DNA of 64,000 bases. It comes from PoT sp049331405 (GTDB lineage: Bacteria > Planctomycetota > Planctomycetia > Isosphaerales > Isosphaeraceae). A model generated the notes under the pieces. The model did no database searches. It worked only from the letters and a program-made list of their open reading frames with translations, and had not been told where the DNA came from. Each line of letters begins with the position of its first letter. The stretch's first letter is position 1. Location of the stretch: positions 4,030,001 through 4,094,000 of the forward strand of contig NZ_CP186274.1 in NCBI RefSeq assembly GCF_049331405.1. Direction: 5' to 3'. Shown here piece after piece: positions 34,772 to 44,821 of this stretch. The translations under genes and the position numbers were made by a program.

Positions 34772-35980
34772 ATGAGCACGACCCTGGCGATCTGCTTCAC
34801 CAATTTCGGCCCCTATCACCTCGCGCGACTTCGCGCCCTCGCGGTGGCGTTGGAAGAGGATGGCGGGAAGCTCCTGGCCTACGAGATGGCGGGGACCGAG
34901 AAGCGGTATCCCTGGCAGCCAGCCCGGGGCGACGAGCCCTTCGCCTGGTCGACCTTCTTCCCGGATCAGGCCGTCGAGCGGCTCTCGGGTGGCGCCTGCT
35001 CCCAGGCGATCTACGCGGCCCTCGATCGGGACCAGCCCTCGGCGGTCGCGATCGTCGGTTACGCTCGCCCCGAGTCGCGCGCCGCCCTTCGCTGGGGCTG
35101 GAAGCATGACGTGCCCGTCATCCTGATGTCCGAGAGCCAGTCCATCGACCATCCGCGCGTCTGGTGGAAAGAGGTCATCAAGCGAGGCCGGGTCGAGCGG
35201 TGCTCGGCCGGGCTCGTGGGCGGTCCCCGGCATCGCGATTACCTCGTCGACCTCGGCCTGCCGGCCGATCGCATCGCCCTGGGCTACAACGCCGTCGACA
35301 ACGATCATTACGCGACGCTGGCGGACTCGGCCCGGCAGGATCCGGCGGGGCGTTCCGGACTTCCCGAGGCGAGCTACTTCATCGCGGTCAATCGTTTCGT
35401 GCCCGAGAAGAACCTGCCGATGCTGGTGCGTGCCTATGCACGCTATCGACGCGGCCTGGCGGAAGGATTCCGGCCGTGGGACCTCGTCCTCTGCGGCGGC
35501 GGTCCCAATGCCGATGAGGTCGAAGCGGCCATCGTTGAGAGCGGGTTCGCCGACTCGATTCATCGCCCCGGATTCCTCCAGGCCGACGTCCTCCCTCGCT
35601 GGTATGCCCATGCGTCGGCCTTCGTCCATCCGAGCCTGATGGAGCCCTGGGGCCTCGTCGTGAACGAGGCGGCGGTCTGCGGACTGCCGCTACTCGTCTC
35701 CGACCTCGCTGGCGCCGTCGAGACCTTCGTCCCCGAAGGGAAGGACTCGACCGGCCGACGCTTCGATCCTCGCGACGAGGACAGCCTCGCCGCCTGCCTC
35801 GAATGGATGGCGACCCAGCCGGAGGCCGATCGACTGGCCCAGGGGAGACGGGCCGCGGCGGTCGCCTCGGAGTGGGGACCCGAGCGGTTCGCCCGGGGGA
35901 CCCTCGAGGCCATCGCCGTCGCCGCCCGGGGCCCCTCGAAGAAGAGGCCGAGGTATCGGCTCCTGGCGTCGGGCTCCTGA
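34772..35980 (+). CDS. GT4-family glycosyltransferase
   Basis: This 402-residue GT-B protein starts at ATG 34772, eight bases after GGAAG; an in-frame TTG at 34757 is weaker. Motifs: FGPYHLARLRAL at the N-terminus, MSESQSIDHPR in the acceptor half, NRFVPEKNLPMLVRAYARY, a GGGPN loop, and E-x7-E in EPWGLVVNEAAVCGLPLLV. Its role is presumed sugar addition to the EPS repeat unit; donor and acceptor are unknown. It lies 65 bases after the polymerase-like gene. Confidence 0.9.
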   Translation: MSTTLAICFTNFGPYHLARLRALAVALEEDGGKLLAYEMAGTEKRYPWQPARGDEPFAWSTFFPDQAVERLSGGACSQAIYAALDRDQPSAVAIVGYARPESRAALRWGWKHDVPVILMSESQSIDHPRVWWKEVIKRGRVERCSAGLVGGPRHRDYLVDLGLPADRIALGYNAVDNDHYATLADSARQDPAGRSGLPEASYFIAVNRFVPEKNLPMLVRAYARYRRGLAEGFRPWDLVLCGGGPNADEVEAAIVESGFADSIHRPGFLQADVLPRWYAHASAFVHPSLMEPWGLVVNEAAVCGLPLLVSDLAGAVETFVPEGKDSTGRRFDPRDEDSLAACLEWMATQPEADRLAQGRRAAAVASEWGPERFARGTLEAIAVAARGPSKKRPRYRLLASGS

Positions 35981-36068
35981 ATCTCGGACCGAGGTTTCGA
36001 CAAGAATCACGCATCACGCCGATGCCCTGAGAAGACAACGGCTCCTCGTCGAGCCCTGGAGATGCAAC

Positions 36069-37292
36069 ATGGATGCGCCATCTCGTTCGGCCGTCGCCCT
36101 GACTACCAAATCACCTCGCACCTCATCCCCACGGACCTTCCGCGAGGGCTGGCTGCACCTCTGCAACGGCCTCGATCCGGTTCGCGACGGCGGCATGGTG
36201 CCGAGCATCCTGGGCATGACGGGCGGCCTGGCGGAGCGGAACGACACGCCAGTCACGATCGTGACCCCCACGCATTCGGCGCTCGGGGATACGCAGATCC
36301 CGCCCCAGGTCTCGCTCCGGGGGCCCGAAACCGACCTGGAGTCCATGGTCCGCACGGCCGAGGTCGTGCATATCCACGGCCTCTGGCAGGTCCAGACGCG
36401 TCGAGGGGCCCGCGCAGCCCGCTCATCCTCGATCCCCTATCTGATCACGGCTCACGGCCATGCCGAGCCCTGGGCGCTGCGGCATAAGGCCTTGAAAAAG
36501 AAGATCTATACGGCCCTCATCGAGGGGAAGAACCTTCGCCGCGCGGCATGCCTCCACGCCCTGTCCCGACCCGAAATTGGCTACCTGCGGGCGCTCGCCC
36601 CGACGACCCCGGTCTGCTACATCCCCAACGGCGTGAACCTCGCCCCTTTCGATAGCCTGCCCGATCGCTCCGTCCTCGAGGCCGAGTTCCCCGAACTCGC
36701 CGGCAAGTTCCTGCTCCTCTTCTTCGGGCGGATCCACGTGAAGAAGGGGCTCGACATGCTCGCCGAGGCCTTCTCCACGATCAAGAACGACTACCCGGAC
36801 GTCCATATCCTCCTGGCCGGCAAGGACGACGGAGCCCTCGGGCCCTTCCTCGACCGGGCGGCGGCCGACAATTTCTCGTCGCGAGTGACCTGGGTCGGTC
36901 ACGTCTCGGGCGAGCGGGCCCGCCAGGTCTGGGGCGCGGCCGATGCCTTCATCCTGCCGAGCTACAGTGAAGGCTTCAGCATGGCGATCCTCGAGGCGCT
37001 CGGGTCACGCCTGCCGTCTCTGATCACGACGACCTGCTACTTCGACGAACTCGGCGAGGCCGAGGGGGGCATCGTCGTCACCCCCGACGTCGACGCCGTG
37101 AGGCAAGGCCTTCGCGACCTCCTGGATCGGAGCCCCGAAGAACGCGCCGAGATGGGGCAGATCGGCCGGGCCCTGGTCGAGCAAAAATACACGTGGGACC
37201 AGCAGGTCTCGCGACTCGCCGAGGTCTATCGCTGGGTCTCCGGCGGGGGCTCGATGCCCGAGGCCGTCGCCGCGGCCGAGCCGCACACCTGA
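36069..37292 (+). CDS. GT4-family glycosyltransferase
   Basis: The 407-residue protein has the GT4 pattern: VVHIHGLWQVQTRRGARAA and TAHGHAEPWALRHKALKK in the acceptor half, FFGRIHVKKGLDMLAEAF in the donor half, and E-x7-E in SEGFSMAILEALGS. HGLWQ followed by a TAHG segment is common in EPS transferases of the WcaI/ExpE-like kind. ATG 36069 follows GGAG. It is the last plus-strand gene of the EPS locus and is convergent with the next transferase gene, 50 bases away. Confidence 0.9.
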   Translation: MDAPSRSAVALTTKSPRTSSPRTFREGWLHLCNGLDPVRDGGMVPSILGMTGGLAERNDTPVTIVTPTHSALGDTQIPPQVSLRGPETDLESMVRTAEVVHIHGLWQVQTRRGARAARSSSIPYLITAHGHAEPWALRHKALKKKIYTALIEGKNLRRAACLHALSRPEIGYLRALAPTTPVCYIPNGVNLAPFDSLPDRSVLEAEFPELAGKFLLLFFGRIHVKKGLDMLAEAFSTIKNDYPDVHILLAGKDDGALGPFLDRAAADNFSSRVTWVGHVSGERARQVWGAADAFILPSYSEGFSMAILEALGSRLPSLITTTCYFDELGEAEGGIVVTPDVDAVRQGLRDLLDRSPEERAEMGQIGRALVEQKYTWDQQVSRLAEVYRWVSGGGSMPEAVAAAEPHT

Positions 37293-37342
37293 ATCCGACC
37301 TTGAACGACGGACCCAAACGGCCGGCTTAGTCCGGAGTCGCT

Positions 37343-38455
37343 TCAGACGAGGACGGCCGCTCGCGGTTCACCGGCCGTTTCAAGTGCCAGGATTTCCTGG
37401 TAGAGCGTCGCCAACGCCCTGGCTTCCTGGTCGGGGTCGAAACGACTCATGATCGTCTTCTGCCCTGCCTGGCCGAGCATCCGGGCTCGATCGGGGTCTC
37501 GCAACAGAGAGATGATGGCGTTTGCCAGTCCCCCCGAATCGTTCGGGACGACGAGAAGGCCCGTCTCCTCGTGCATGACGAGCGAGCGTAGTCCGCGAAT
37601 GTCGGAGGCGATCGAGGGGACGCCCGCGGCCATCGCCAATCCCAGCGAGCGCCCTACTGTCGGGACGACCGACGTCTGGCAGAAAAGGTCGAGTACGCTC
37701 CAAAAATCGAGGCCTTCGACCGGCTGGCCGGCGAAAGTGACGCGATCGGTGATCTTGAGCCGCTCGGCCCGGCGCCGCAGGTCGGCCTCGTCCTCGCCTT
37801 CCCCGGCGATCACGAACTCGACGTCGGCTCCGGCATCGAGAACCCGGCGCGCGGCGTTCAGGAATGTCGAGAAGCCCGACGAGGCCGTCAGGGGACCCGC
37901 CGTGCCTATGACGGGGACTCGAGCCGAGCGAGGACGATCGGTCTGGGGCGGATTCGCCACGGGCCGCACATCCAGCCCCATGCCGATGGTCGTCATCAAG
38001 CTCGCGGGAACGCCGAATTGCTGGGACAAGTCATGCGAGAGTTCGGATGTGACGGGGACCAGCCGCCTGCACCATTTCTCGCTCAGGCGCAGGCGATCGT
38101 GCGGCCCGAGGAACTCGTCGACGGTCTGGAGGTAAGGTAGCCGCCAGTGCTCGGCGATGGCCAGACCCGCCGGGGCCGCTTCGGTGTGAATGACGTGAAG
38201 GAGGTCGGGGCGATGGATCGACTCGTCGAGGCGGAGGCGACGGATCGCCAGGGCCATTTGCCAGCGGACGCCGAGACCGGGGCATTCGATGATGCGGTCG
38301 CCTTCGTCGCCATCCCCCTCATTGGATGTGCAAAGGACCTGGACCGACATCCCCGCGTGTTCGAGGCGGTCCAGGATCGCGTCGAGGGGCCCGTCGGCGT
38401 AATGGGTACCGAGGCGCCCGGCCAAGAGGAGAATGTGCCGCGTGGGTTCGGCCAT
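37343..38455 (-). CDS. GT4-family glycosyltransferase with altered E-x7-E motif
   Basis: The 370-residue GT-B protein carries HILLLAGRLGTHYADGPLDAIL at the start, DLLHVIHTEAAPAGLAIAEHWRLPYLQTVDEF in the acceptor half, and a donor half with VIAGEGEDEADLR and DLFCQTSVVPTVGRSLGLAMAAGVPSIASD. At the place of the usual E-x7-E motif the two Glu are absent (GRSLGLAMA), so donor binding may differ or activity may be lost. ATG 38455 follows GGGAGGG by eight bases; the frame is open further upstream. The downstream gene on the other strand is moxR-like. Confidence 0.85.
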   Translation of the reverse strand: MAEPTRHILLLAGRLGTHYADGPLDAILDRLEHAGMSVQVLCTSNEGDGDEGDRIIECPGLGVRWQMALAIRRLRLDESIHRPDLLHVIHTEAAPAGLAIAEHWRLPYLQTVDEFLGPHDRLRLSEKWCRRLVPVTSELSHDLSQQFGVPASLMTTIGMGLDVRPVANPPQTDRPRSARVPVIGTAGPLTASSGFSTFLNAARRVLDAGADVEFVIAGEGEDEADLRRRAERLKITDRVTFAGQPVEGLDFWSVLDLFCQTSVVPTVGRSLGLAMAAGVPSIASDIRGLRSLVMHEETGLLVVPNDSGGLANAIISLLRDPDRARMLGQAGQKTIMSRFDPDQEARALATLYQEILALETAGEPRAAVLV

Positions 38456-38742
38456 CGCGTCGTCCCTCCCTGGGCCTTGGATGGAGTGAATCGACCCTGT
38501 TAATGCCAGCCGATCGCACCGTAACACAAGAACTTCACCTTGGGCACCCAAAAATCCGGGACTTCGCCCGTCTTGTCCGTAATCTCTCGTGCCCCGTCAA
38601 GGCACGCGTTGGAATCGAGGGTTCGCGTCGCTTATACTGAGGTGGAGGACGTCTGTGGACAGGCTCATCACGCCCAAGGTCTGTCGATGTTGCAAGTCCC
38701 CTCGGCTGCACCGGTATCGATTCGCGATTCGAAGGACACCGC

Positions 38743-39720
38743 ATGAATGCTCCCCAGGCCTCCGAGGTCTCGGCACCCGGCCTTGACGAGTTGACGGCTT
38801 CGTTGAACCGCCTGATCGACAACATCGCCTCCGTGGTCCTGGGCAAGCCCGAGGCCATCAAGTTGGCCGTGGTCGCGCTGCTGGCGGAGGGGCACATCCT
38901 GATCGAAGACGTCCCCGGGGTCGGCAAGACCTTGCTGGCACGAGCGATCGCCGCGAGCATCGACTGCTCATTCCGCCGCGTCCAGTTCACCCCCGACTTG
39001 CTCCCCTCGGACATCCTCGGTTCGAGCGTCTACAATGGGGCTACCGGGGAGTTCGTCTTCAAGCCTGGCCCGATCTTCTCGAACGTGATCCTGGCCGACG
39101 AGGTGAACCGGACCACCCCCAGGACGCAGAGTGCCTTGCTCGAGGCCATGGGAGACGGCCAGGTCTCAGTGGAAGGGAAGACCTACGAACTCGAGCCCCC
39201 CTTCATTGTACTTGCCACGCAGAATCCGTACGAGTTTGAAGGCACCTACGTCCTCCCCGAAAGCCAGCTCGACCGCTTCATGATCCGGCTCCGCCTCGGC
39301 TATCCCCTCCGATCCGAGGAGCGCCGGGTGCTCTCGAGCCATCGCGACGGCGAGCCGGTCGAGACGCTCCGCCCGGTGCTGACCTCGGAGGACATCCTCC
39401 AGCTCCAGAAGGCCGTGCGCCACGTCCGCGTCGATGAGTCGATCGCCGACTACCTGCTCGATATCGTCCACGCCACCCGCAAGGGGGAAGATCTTCACGT
39501 CGGCGTCAGCACCCGCGGGGCCCTGACCCTCTATCGCGCCGCGCAGAGCCTGGCCCTGGTCTCGGGACGCGACTACGTGGTGCCCGACGACATCAAGACC
39601 CTGGCGATCCCAGTCCTCTCGCACCGCGTCGTCGGCAAGTCGTTCCTCCAGGCCGGCGAGTTCGGCGCGGCCGAGGCGATCATCCGCGACATCGTCGATC
39701 GGCTCCGCGTGCCGGCCTGA
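38743..39720 (+). CDS. MoxR-family AAA+ ATPase
   Basis: The 325-residue AAA+ protein has Walker A GVGKTLLARA (about residues 64-73), Walker B VILADEVNRTTPRTQSALLEAM, sensor VLATQNPYEFEGTYVLPESQLDRF, and the C-terminal lid GVSTRGALTLYRAAQ. MoxR ATPases act as chaperones for metal insertion or protein maturation and are usually encoded next to DUF58 proteins, as here. ATG 38743 follows GAAGGA. It is first gene of a three-gene operon (moxR, DUF58, transglutaminase), a common bacterial arrangement. Confidence 0.95.
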   Translation: MNAPQASEVSAPGLDELTASLNRLIDNIASVVLGKPEAIKLAVVALLAEGHILIEDVPGVGKTLLARAIAASIDCSFRRVQFTPDLLPSDILGSSVYNGATGEFVFKPGPIFSNVILADEVNRTTPRTQSALLEAMGDGQVSVEGKTYELEPPFIVLATQNPYEFEGTYVLPESQLDRFMIRLRLGYPLRSEERRVLSSHRDGEPVETLRPVLTSEDILQLQKAVRHVRVDESIADYLLDIVHATRKGEDLHVGVSTRGALTLYRAAQSLALVSGRDYVVPDDIKTLAIPVLSHRVVGKSFLQAGEFGAAEAIIRDIVDRLRVPA

Positions 39721-39759
39721 TACCCTCTCCTCGGCCAACCATTTGCAGGCCCGGATCGT

Positions 39760-39781
39760 GAGGATCCCGTTCGGGATCCTC
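39760..39781. repeat. Palindromic stem-loop between moxR and DUF58 genes
   Basis: GAGGATCCCG and CGGGATCCTC form a perfect 10-bp stem with a two-base TT loop in the 150-base gap of the operon. There is no T-tract; it could affect mRNA processing or stability. Confidence 0.5.
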
Positions 39782-39870
39782 CCATCCGCAACGCCGGTCC
39801 CTGACGCCCGCCGGGGCATGGCTCCGGTCCCACATCTCGGTCGATCCACGACGCTGGGGAAGGATGTTCG

Positions 39871-41247
39871 ATGGAGTCTCGAGGACGGATCAGCAAGTTC
39901 GGCCATCGGCTCGTCTCGACCCTCTGGCCTACGCAACGCCTGCTCTGGACCCGGGAGGGCCTGGGATACCTCGTGGTCTGGGGCCTGCTGCTGCTGACGG
40001 GTTTATATCAACAGATCAACCTGATATTGCTCGTCTCGGGCCTCGCGGCCGGGCCGATCGTCGCGTCGATGTTCGCCAGCGCATCGATGCTCCGCAGGCT
40101 CAGCGTGACCAGGAGGACCCCGCCATATGTCTTCTCCGGCGAACCACTCGTCCTGGACTATTTGCTCGAGAATGCTCGAACTTATACGGCCGCACTGGCC
40201 CTCGCCATCGAGGACGACCTCGTCCCGATGGATCGGAGCGTCTCGGGCTCGACGAGCGTCACGCCGCGGGTATTCTTCGCTCGCGTACCCGGGCGGGAAA
40301 AGGCGAGAGTCAGGTGGCAGGGGAAGAGCCCGAAGCGGGGGAAGTATCGCTTCCGCACGTTGGATATCGTCACGCGATCGCCGTTCGGGCTCATGGAACG
40401 CAGGGTGACGGTGACCCAACCCGGCCAGATCATCGTCTATCCGAGGGTTGGGCAGCTCAGCCGACGCTGGCAGCTCATGCAGAGGCAGGCGACCGAGACT
40501 CGGCGCGGCCAACGGCACGACCGCTCGGCCCAGCAGCAGGAATACCACGGCCTCCGCGACTATCGGCCCGGCGACAGCCCTCGCTGGATCCACTGGCGGA
40601 CCTCGGCGAGACTCGGCCAGCCGATGATCAAGGAATTCGAGCAGCAGAACGAGCAGGACCTCGCGATCCTCCTCGACCCGTTCCTCCCCAGGACCAAGGT
40701 CACGGCCGAGCAGCGCGAGGCGCTCGAACTCCTGATCGAGTTCGCCGCCACGGTCTGCATGGAGACTTGCCGTCACACGGGACGGCGCCTGCTCCTGGGT
40801 TGGACCGGCTCGACTCCCGGCGTCCGTCAGGGGCCCGCATCGGTCAAGTTGCTGCACGAGTTGCTGGAGCAACTCGCCGTCATGCGACCTTGCGGCGAAG
40901 GGACCCTTTCCGGCCTCTTCGACGCCGTTCCCCCGGCGACCTTGCGTGAAGCGGCCCTCATCATCGTCTCGACGCGTCCCGTCAACCTGATGGAAGAGAC
41001 CGAGCGCTCGGATCGCCTGGGTGGCTCCTCATCGCGGAGCCTCATGGGACGCGTCATGCTTCTTGACGTCTCGAATGGCGACCTCACCGACCTGATCCAG
41101 TTCCCCGACGACCAGCCCCAGGCCATGCGCGACCTGCCCCGCCCCAGTCGCCAGGAGCTCGAAGAGTCAACGGCCGGGACGGAAGCCACGCCCGAGCCTG
41201 AGCCCCAGACCGTCCCGACCGAGGTCCAGAGCGGGGGAGAAGCCTGA
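39871..41247 (+). CDS. DUF58 domain protein
   Basis: The 458-residue protein starts with two membrane helices (about residues 30-72), then a beta-rich region, and the DUF58 signature YHGLRDYRPGDSPRWIHWRTSARLG (about 231-255), which is followed by a vWA-like part (LAILLDPFLP). The last 45 residues are Pro/Glu-rich. DUF58 proteins work with MoxR ATPases in envelope-related functions that are poorly defined. The stop codon and the next ATG are two bases apart, so translation is probably coupled to the transglutaminase gene. Confidence 0.92.
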   Translation: MESRGRISKFGHRLVSTLWPTQRLLWTREGLGYLVVWGLLLLTGLYQQINLILLVSGLAAGPIVASMFASASMLRRLSVTRRTPPYVFSGEPLVLDYLLENARTYTAALALAIEDDLVPMDRSVSGSTSVTPRVFFARVPGREKARVRWQGKSPKRGKYRFRTLDIVTRSPFGLMERRVTVTQPGQIIVYPRVGQLSRRWQLMQRQATETRRGQRHDRSAQQQEYHGLRDYRPGDSPRWIHWRTSARLGQPMIKEFEQQNEQDLAILLDPFLPRTKVTAEQREALELLIEFAATVCMETCRHTGRRLLLGWTGSTPGVRQGPASVKLLHELLEQLAVMRPCGEGTLSGLFDAVPPATLREAALIIVSTRPVNLMEETERSDRLGGSSSRSLMGRVMLLDVSNGDLTDLIQFPDDQPQAMRDLPRPSRQELEESTAGTEATPEPEPQTVPTEVQSGGEA

Positions 41248-41249
41248 CC

Positions 41250-43574
41250 ATGAATTTCGCCAGCCTGTATCGAGCCAGCTTCTACCTCATGCTCTTCTTC
41301 GCCACGCTCACCATGAGCGCGGACGTGACCGACAACCGATTCGCCTTCCTGTTCCCGGTGGGGGTCGCCTGCGCGGGGGCTCTCGCCTTCCTCACCGTCG
41401 ACCGAAACGCCAAGCTTAGTTTGTCTCGCCCGTCGGCCAACGCCCTCGGGCTCGCGTCGATCGGGCTCGTTTTCCTCGAGTACACGCTCGACCCGTCGCA
41501 GCTATTGATGGCGCTCGCCCACTTCCTGGTCTACCTGCAACTCATCAAAATCTTCCTGGTCAAGACACCTCAGGATGACTGGTTCCTGTTCCTGCTCGGC
41601 CTGATGCAGGTTTTGGTCGGGGCGGTCATCAGCCAGAGCGATCGGCTGGGGATGATCCTGTTCATCTGGGCCTTCCTCTCGCTTTGGGTCCTGGCGCTCT
41701 TCTCGCTTCATCGCGATGCCCTGCGACACGGGGCGACGACCCTGCTCAATTCCAGCGTGCAAGAGCCCGAAGGTGTCGCCGGCGTCGTTCTCCGGCCGCT
41801 CCCGGTGAAGAATGAGCCGGGAGACGCGAGCGAGGACGAGGCGAAAGACCCGTATCCCGGGCTACTCGACTTCCCCTTCGTCTTCTCGGCGCTCCGCGTC
41901 CTCCTGCTGACGCTGGCACTCGGCGGCGTGATCTTCCTCGCCATGCCGAGAAGTGGCCAGGCGGGCCGAGCGACGCGAGGCTCGGAGCCCATGGCGAAGC
42001 ATCTTACCGGCTTCGATGAGGAGGTTCAGCTCGGTCAGCTCGGGGAGATCCTCGAGAACGACAGCGTCGTGATGAGCGTGGAGCTCGAGGACCAGAACGG
42101 GGCGCCCTATCTTCCCACCGAGGAACTCCTCTGGCGTGGTGTGACGATGGCGAATTATGAGAAGGGCCGCTGGCATCGGCAGGATCGGGCCAACGGCTAC
42201 CTCCCGAAATACTCCGACAGCGAGTTGGAGCAGAGGCCCTTCGTCCGCCAGATCATCAAGCTCGAGTCCAACGACTCGCCGGTCCTCTTCGGCCTTCGCC
42301 CCGTCCTCAAAGCCACGGCGAACCAGCGCCAGGAGCCCGAGTTGAATGCCATCGATGGCACCTTCTCTCGCCCTGACTCCCGCGGAGGCACATTCGACTA
42401 CGAGCTATACTCGGACCTTCCTGCTAAGCCCCTGCAGTACGGCGAAGAGCCCCCTTCGCCGGAGCGACTCGCCGCGTATCGGCGGATGCCCGAAGATCTG
42501 AAGACGCGATTCTCGGCCATCGCCAAACCCTTGCTCGAGAACATCCCCGAATCCGACGTCGAGGCGAGGGCCCGCGCCCTCGAGAAGTACTTCGCGAACT
42601 CGGGAGAGTTCACGTACACCTTGCGGATGTCGACGATCGATCCGAGTCTCGACCCGGTCGAGGACTTCCTGATCAATCGCAAGGAAGGGCACTGCGAGTA
42701 TTACGCCTCGGCGCTCACCCTCCTGCTCCGCTCCGTCAACATCCCCGCGCGGATGGTCAACGGCTTCAAGGGGGGGGACTGGAACGCCCTGACGAAGGTC
42801 ATGAACGTGCGCCAGAAGTTCGCCCATAGCTGGGTCGAGGTCTATCTCGGCGACCGGAACGTCAACTCCTCGACCCTGCCGATCTGGCTCACCCTCGACC
42901 CGACCCCGGGTCTCGAACGCCGGGAGTCGATCGCCAAGGTGGGGGGCATCAACAGCAACTTCCGCCAGATCACCGACCTCATTCGTTATATCTGGGTATT
43001 CTTCGTCGTCGGATACAACGCCGACAGGCAAAGCCGACTCGTCTACGAGCCGATCCAGGAACTGGTCGCCTCGGCCAAGAGCGGCTTCGCCATGATGGGA
43101 GACACGATCCGACCCGCCCTGGCGAATCTGCTCCACTTCAAGAATTTCGGGCAGTTTATCAGCATCCGTGGATTCATCGTCTCCTTCGTGGCACTCCTGC
43201 TGCTGGCGGGGATCATCCATCTCCTGCGGCAACTCGTGCTGAGACTTTTGCGCTGGTATCGCGGCCCGAATGTCGACAGTGACACGTTCGGCGCCGGAGT
43301 CGTCTTCTATCGCAGGCTGATGACGATGCTCGCCGACCTCGGGCTCGAACGTCCCCCGGCCGAGACCCAGTCCGAGTTCGCGCGGCGTGCCTCCCTGCTC
43401 CTCTCGCGTCAAGGCTCGAACACCGAGGTCGTCTCCGAAGTCCCTCGGCTCGTGGTGGATGCCTTCTACCGCGTCCGTTTCGGCAACCTGACGCTCTCGC
43501 AGGAAGCTCTCGACGAGCTGGAAGCCCGGCTCGATGCGCTCGAGGCGAGCCTGCGGGCGAGTCGAAGCTCTTGA
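41250..43574 (+). CDS. TgpA-like membrane transglutaminase
   Basis: The 774-residue protein has an N-terminal block of helices (residues 5-165, DUF3488-like), a further helix near 215-230, and a periplasmic transglutaminase core with the Cys-His-Asp triad: Cys in EGHCEYYASALTLLLRSVNIPARMVNG, His in FAHSWVEVYL and Asp in LTLDPTPG. A helix at about 640-665 leads to a cytoplasmic DUF4129-like tail. It belongs to the TgpA group, which acts on envelope components; the substrate is unknown. It is the third gene of the MoxR/DUF58 operon, and its order and spacing support a joint function. Confidence 0.94.
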   Translation: MNFASLYRASFYLMLFFATLTMSADVTDNRFAFLFPVGVACAGALAFLTVDRNAKLSLSRPSANALGLASIGLVFLEYTLDPSQLLMALAHFLVYLQLIKIFLVKTPQDDWFLFLLGLMQVLVGAVISQSDRLGMILFIWAFLSLWVLALFSLHRDALRHGATTLLNSSVQEPEGVAGVVLRPLPVKNEPGDASEDEAKDPYPGLLDFPFVFSALRVLLLTLALGGVIFLAMPRSGQAGRATRGSEPMAKHLTGFDEEVQLGQLGEILENDSVVMSVELEDQNGAPYLPTEELLWRGVTMANYEKGRWHRQDRANGYLPKYSDSELEQRPFVRQIIKLESNDSPVLFGLRPVLKATANQRQEPELNAIDGTFSRPDSRGGTFDYELYSDLPAKPLQYGEEPPSPERLAAYRRMPEDLKTRFSAIAKPLLENIPESDVEARARALEKYFANSGEFTYTLRMSTIDPSLDPVEDFLINRKEGHCEYYASALTLLLRSVNIPARMVNGFKGGDWNALTKVMNVRQKFAHSWVEVYLGDRNVNSSTLPIWLTLDPTPGLERRESIAKVGGINSNFRQITDLIRYIWVFFVVGYNADRQSRLVYEPIQELVASAKSGFAMMGDTIRPALANLLHFKNFGQFISIRGFIVSFVALLLLAGIIHLLRQLVLRLLRWYRGPNVDSDTFGAGVVFYRRLMTMLADLGLERPPAETQSEFARRASLLLSRQGSNTEVVSEVPRLVVDAFYRVRFGNLTLSQEALDELEARLDALEASLRASRSS

Positions 43575-43861
43575 GCTTTGCCGGTGAGCAAGAAATGTCT
43601 CGAATCCCGCGACGCTGGCGAGGGGGCCGAACCGCCGCCTCGTAAGACGAGCGAGGTCCAAGGCAATTCGCGAACTGGATTGGCATAGCTTCCCCAATCA
43701 CTTGTGTCAGCCTCACCCCTAATATTTGACGCGAACGTTGTGGAGGGATGCTGCGTCGCGTTAAGGTAACTCGCCTCGAAATCCGAGGACATTGACGACC
43801 GTCTCGTGCGACCACGGCCGGCCGCGGCGTTGAATGCGTGGAACAAGCAGGAGGTTCGAGC

Positions 43862-44821
43862 ATGCGACTTTGCCGATTCAGCCTCGACGACATGATCCTG
43901 GTCGGGTTCTACACGGAAGAGCGGGTCATCCCGATCGACCAGGCGGCCGAGGCATACAGCGAAGCGCTCCAGGTTGAACTGCTCCTGCCCACCACCGAAA
44001 ACCTCCTGGACCTCCTGCCCCCCGACGGGGCCTCGTTCCATGTCATCCGCGAACTTGCGAGATGGATTCAGGATCTCGACGCGGAGACGCTCGACGAGCT
44101 GGCGATCCCAACCTCCGACGTCCAGGTCCTCGTGCCGATCGAGAAGCCCGGGAAGATCCTCCTGCTCGCCGGCAACTACGCCGAGCACATCGTCGAGCGC
44201 GGAGGGGTGAGCGTTGAGCGCAAGGAGACATTCCCTTATGTCTTCATGAAGCCCACGACGACCCTCACGCATCCGGGCGACCCGGTCGTCCTGCCGGCCT
44301 GCTCCCCTGACCACATCGACTGGGAGTGCGAGCTCGGCGTGGTGATCGGGAAGACCTGCCGCGACGTGAGCGAGGAAGACGCGCTCTCGTATGTCGCCGG
44401 CTACACGGTCGTCAACGACGTCACCGACCGTAAGTTCAAGCCGAACCCCGACCGGAAGATGCGCGAACGCGACCGGTTCTTCGACTGGCTGCATGGCAAG
44501 TGGCACGACACCTTCTGCCCGATGGGCCCCTGCGTCCTTAGCGCATCGTCGGTCGACGACCCGCAGGCATTCAAGATCAAGCTCACGGTCAACGACGAGG
44601 TCAAGCAGGACGGCTCGACCGGCCAGATGATCTTCCCCGTCGCGGCGATCGTGTCTTTCGTCTCGCAGTTCGTCACGCTGGAGCCGGGCGACATCATCTC
44701 GACGGGTACGCTTTCGGGGGTTGGTTCGGCCAAGGAGACGTACCTCAAGCCGGGCGACACGCTCAAGGCCACCATCGAGGGCATCGGTACCCTTGAAAAC
44801 CCGGTGGTGGAAGCCGAATAA
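43862..44821 (+). CDS. Fumarylacetoacetate hydrolase-family protein
   Basis: The 319-residue protein has the FAH fold: KILLLAGNYAEHI, VFMKPTTTLTHPGDPVVLP, the metal-binding Glu pair in DWECELGVVIGK, Asp in YTVVNDVTDRK, and TGTLSGVG near the end. Family members hydrolyse C-C bonds of diketo acids or decarboxylate and isomerise aromatic catabolites. The substrate cannot be told from sequence; a 2-keto-3-deoxy sugar-acid derivative is possible given the nearby catabolic genes. ATG 43862 has AGGAGG seven bases upstream. The gaps on both sides (287 bases each) hold no gene I can support. Confidence 0.92.
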   Translation: MRLCRFSLDDMILVGFYTEERVIPIDQAAEAYSEALQVELLLPTTENLLDLLPPDGASFHVIRELARWIQDLDAETLDELAIPTSDVQVLVPIEKPGKILLLAGNYAEHIVERGGVSVERKETFPYVFMKPTTTLTHPGDPVVLPACSPDHIDWECELGVVIGKTCRDVSEEDALSYVAGYTVVNDVTDRKFKPNPDRKMRERDRFFDWLHGKWHDTFCPMGPCVLSASSVDDPQAFKIKLTVNDEVKQDGSTGQMIFPVAAIVSFVSQFVTLEPGDIISTGTLSGVGSAKETYLKPGDTLKATIEGIGTLENPVVEAE

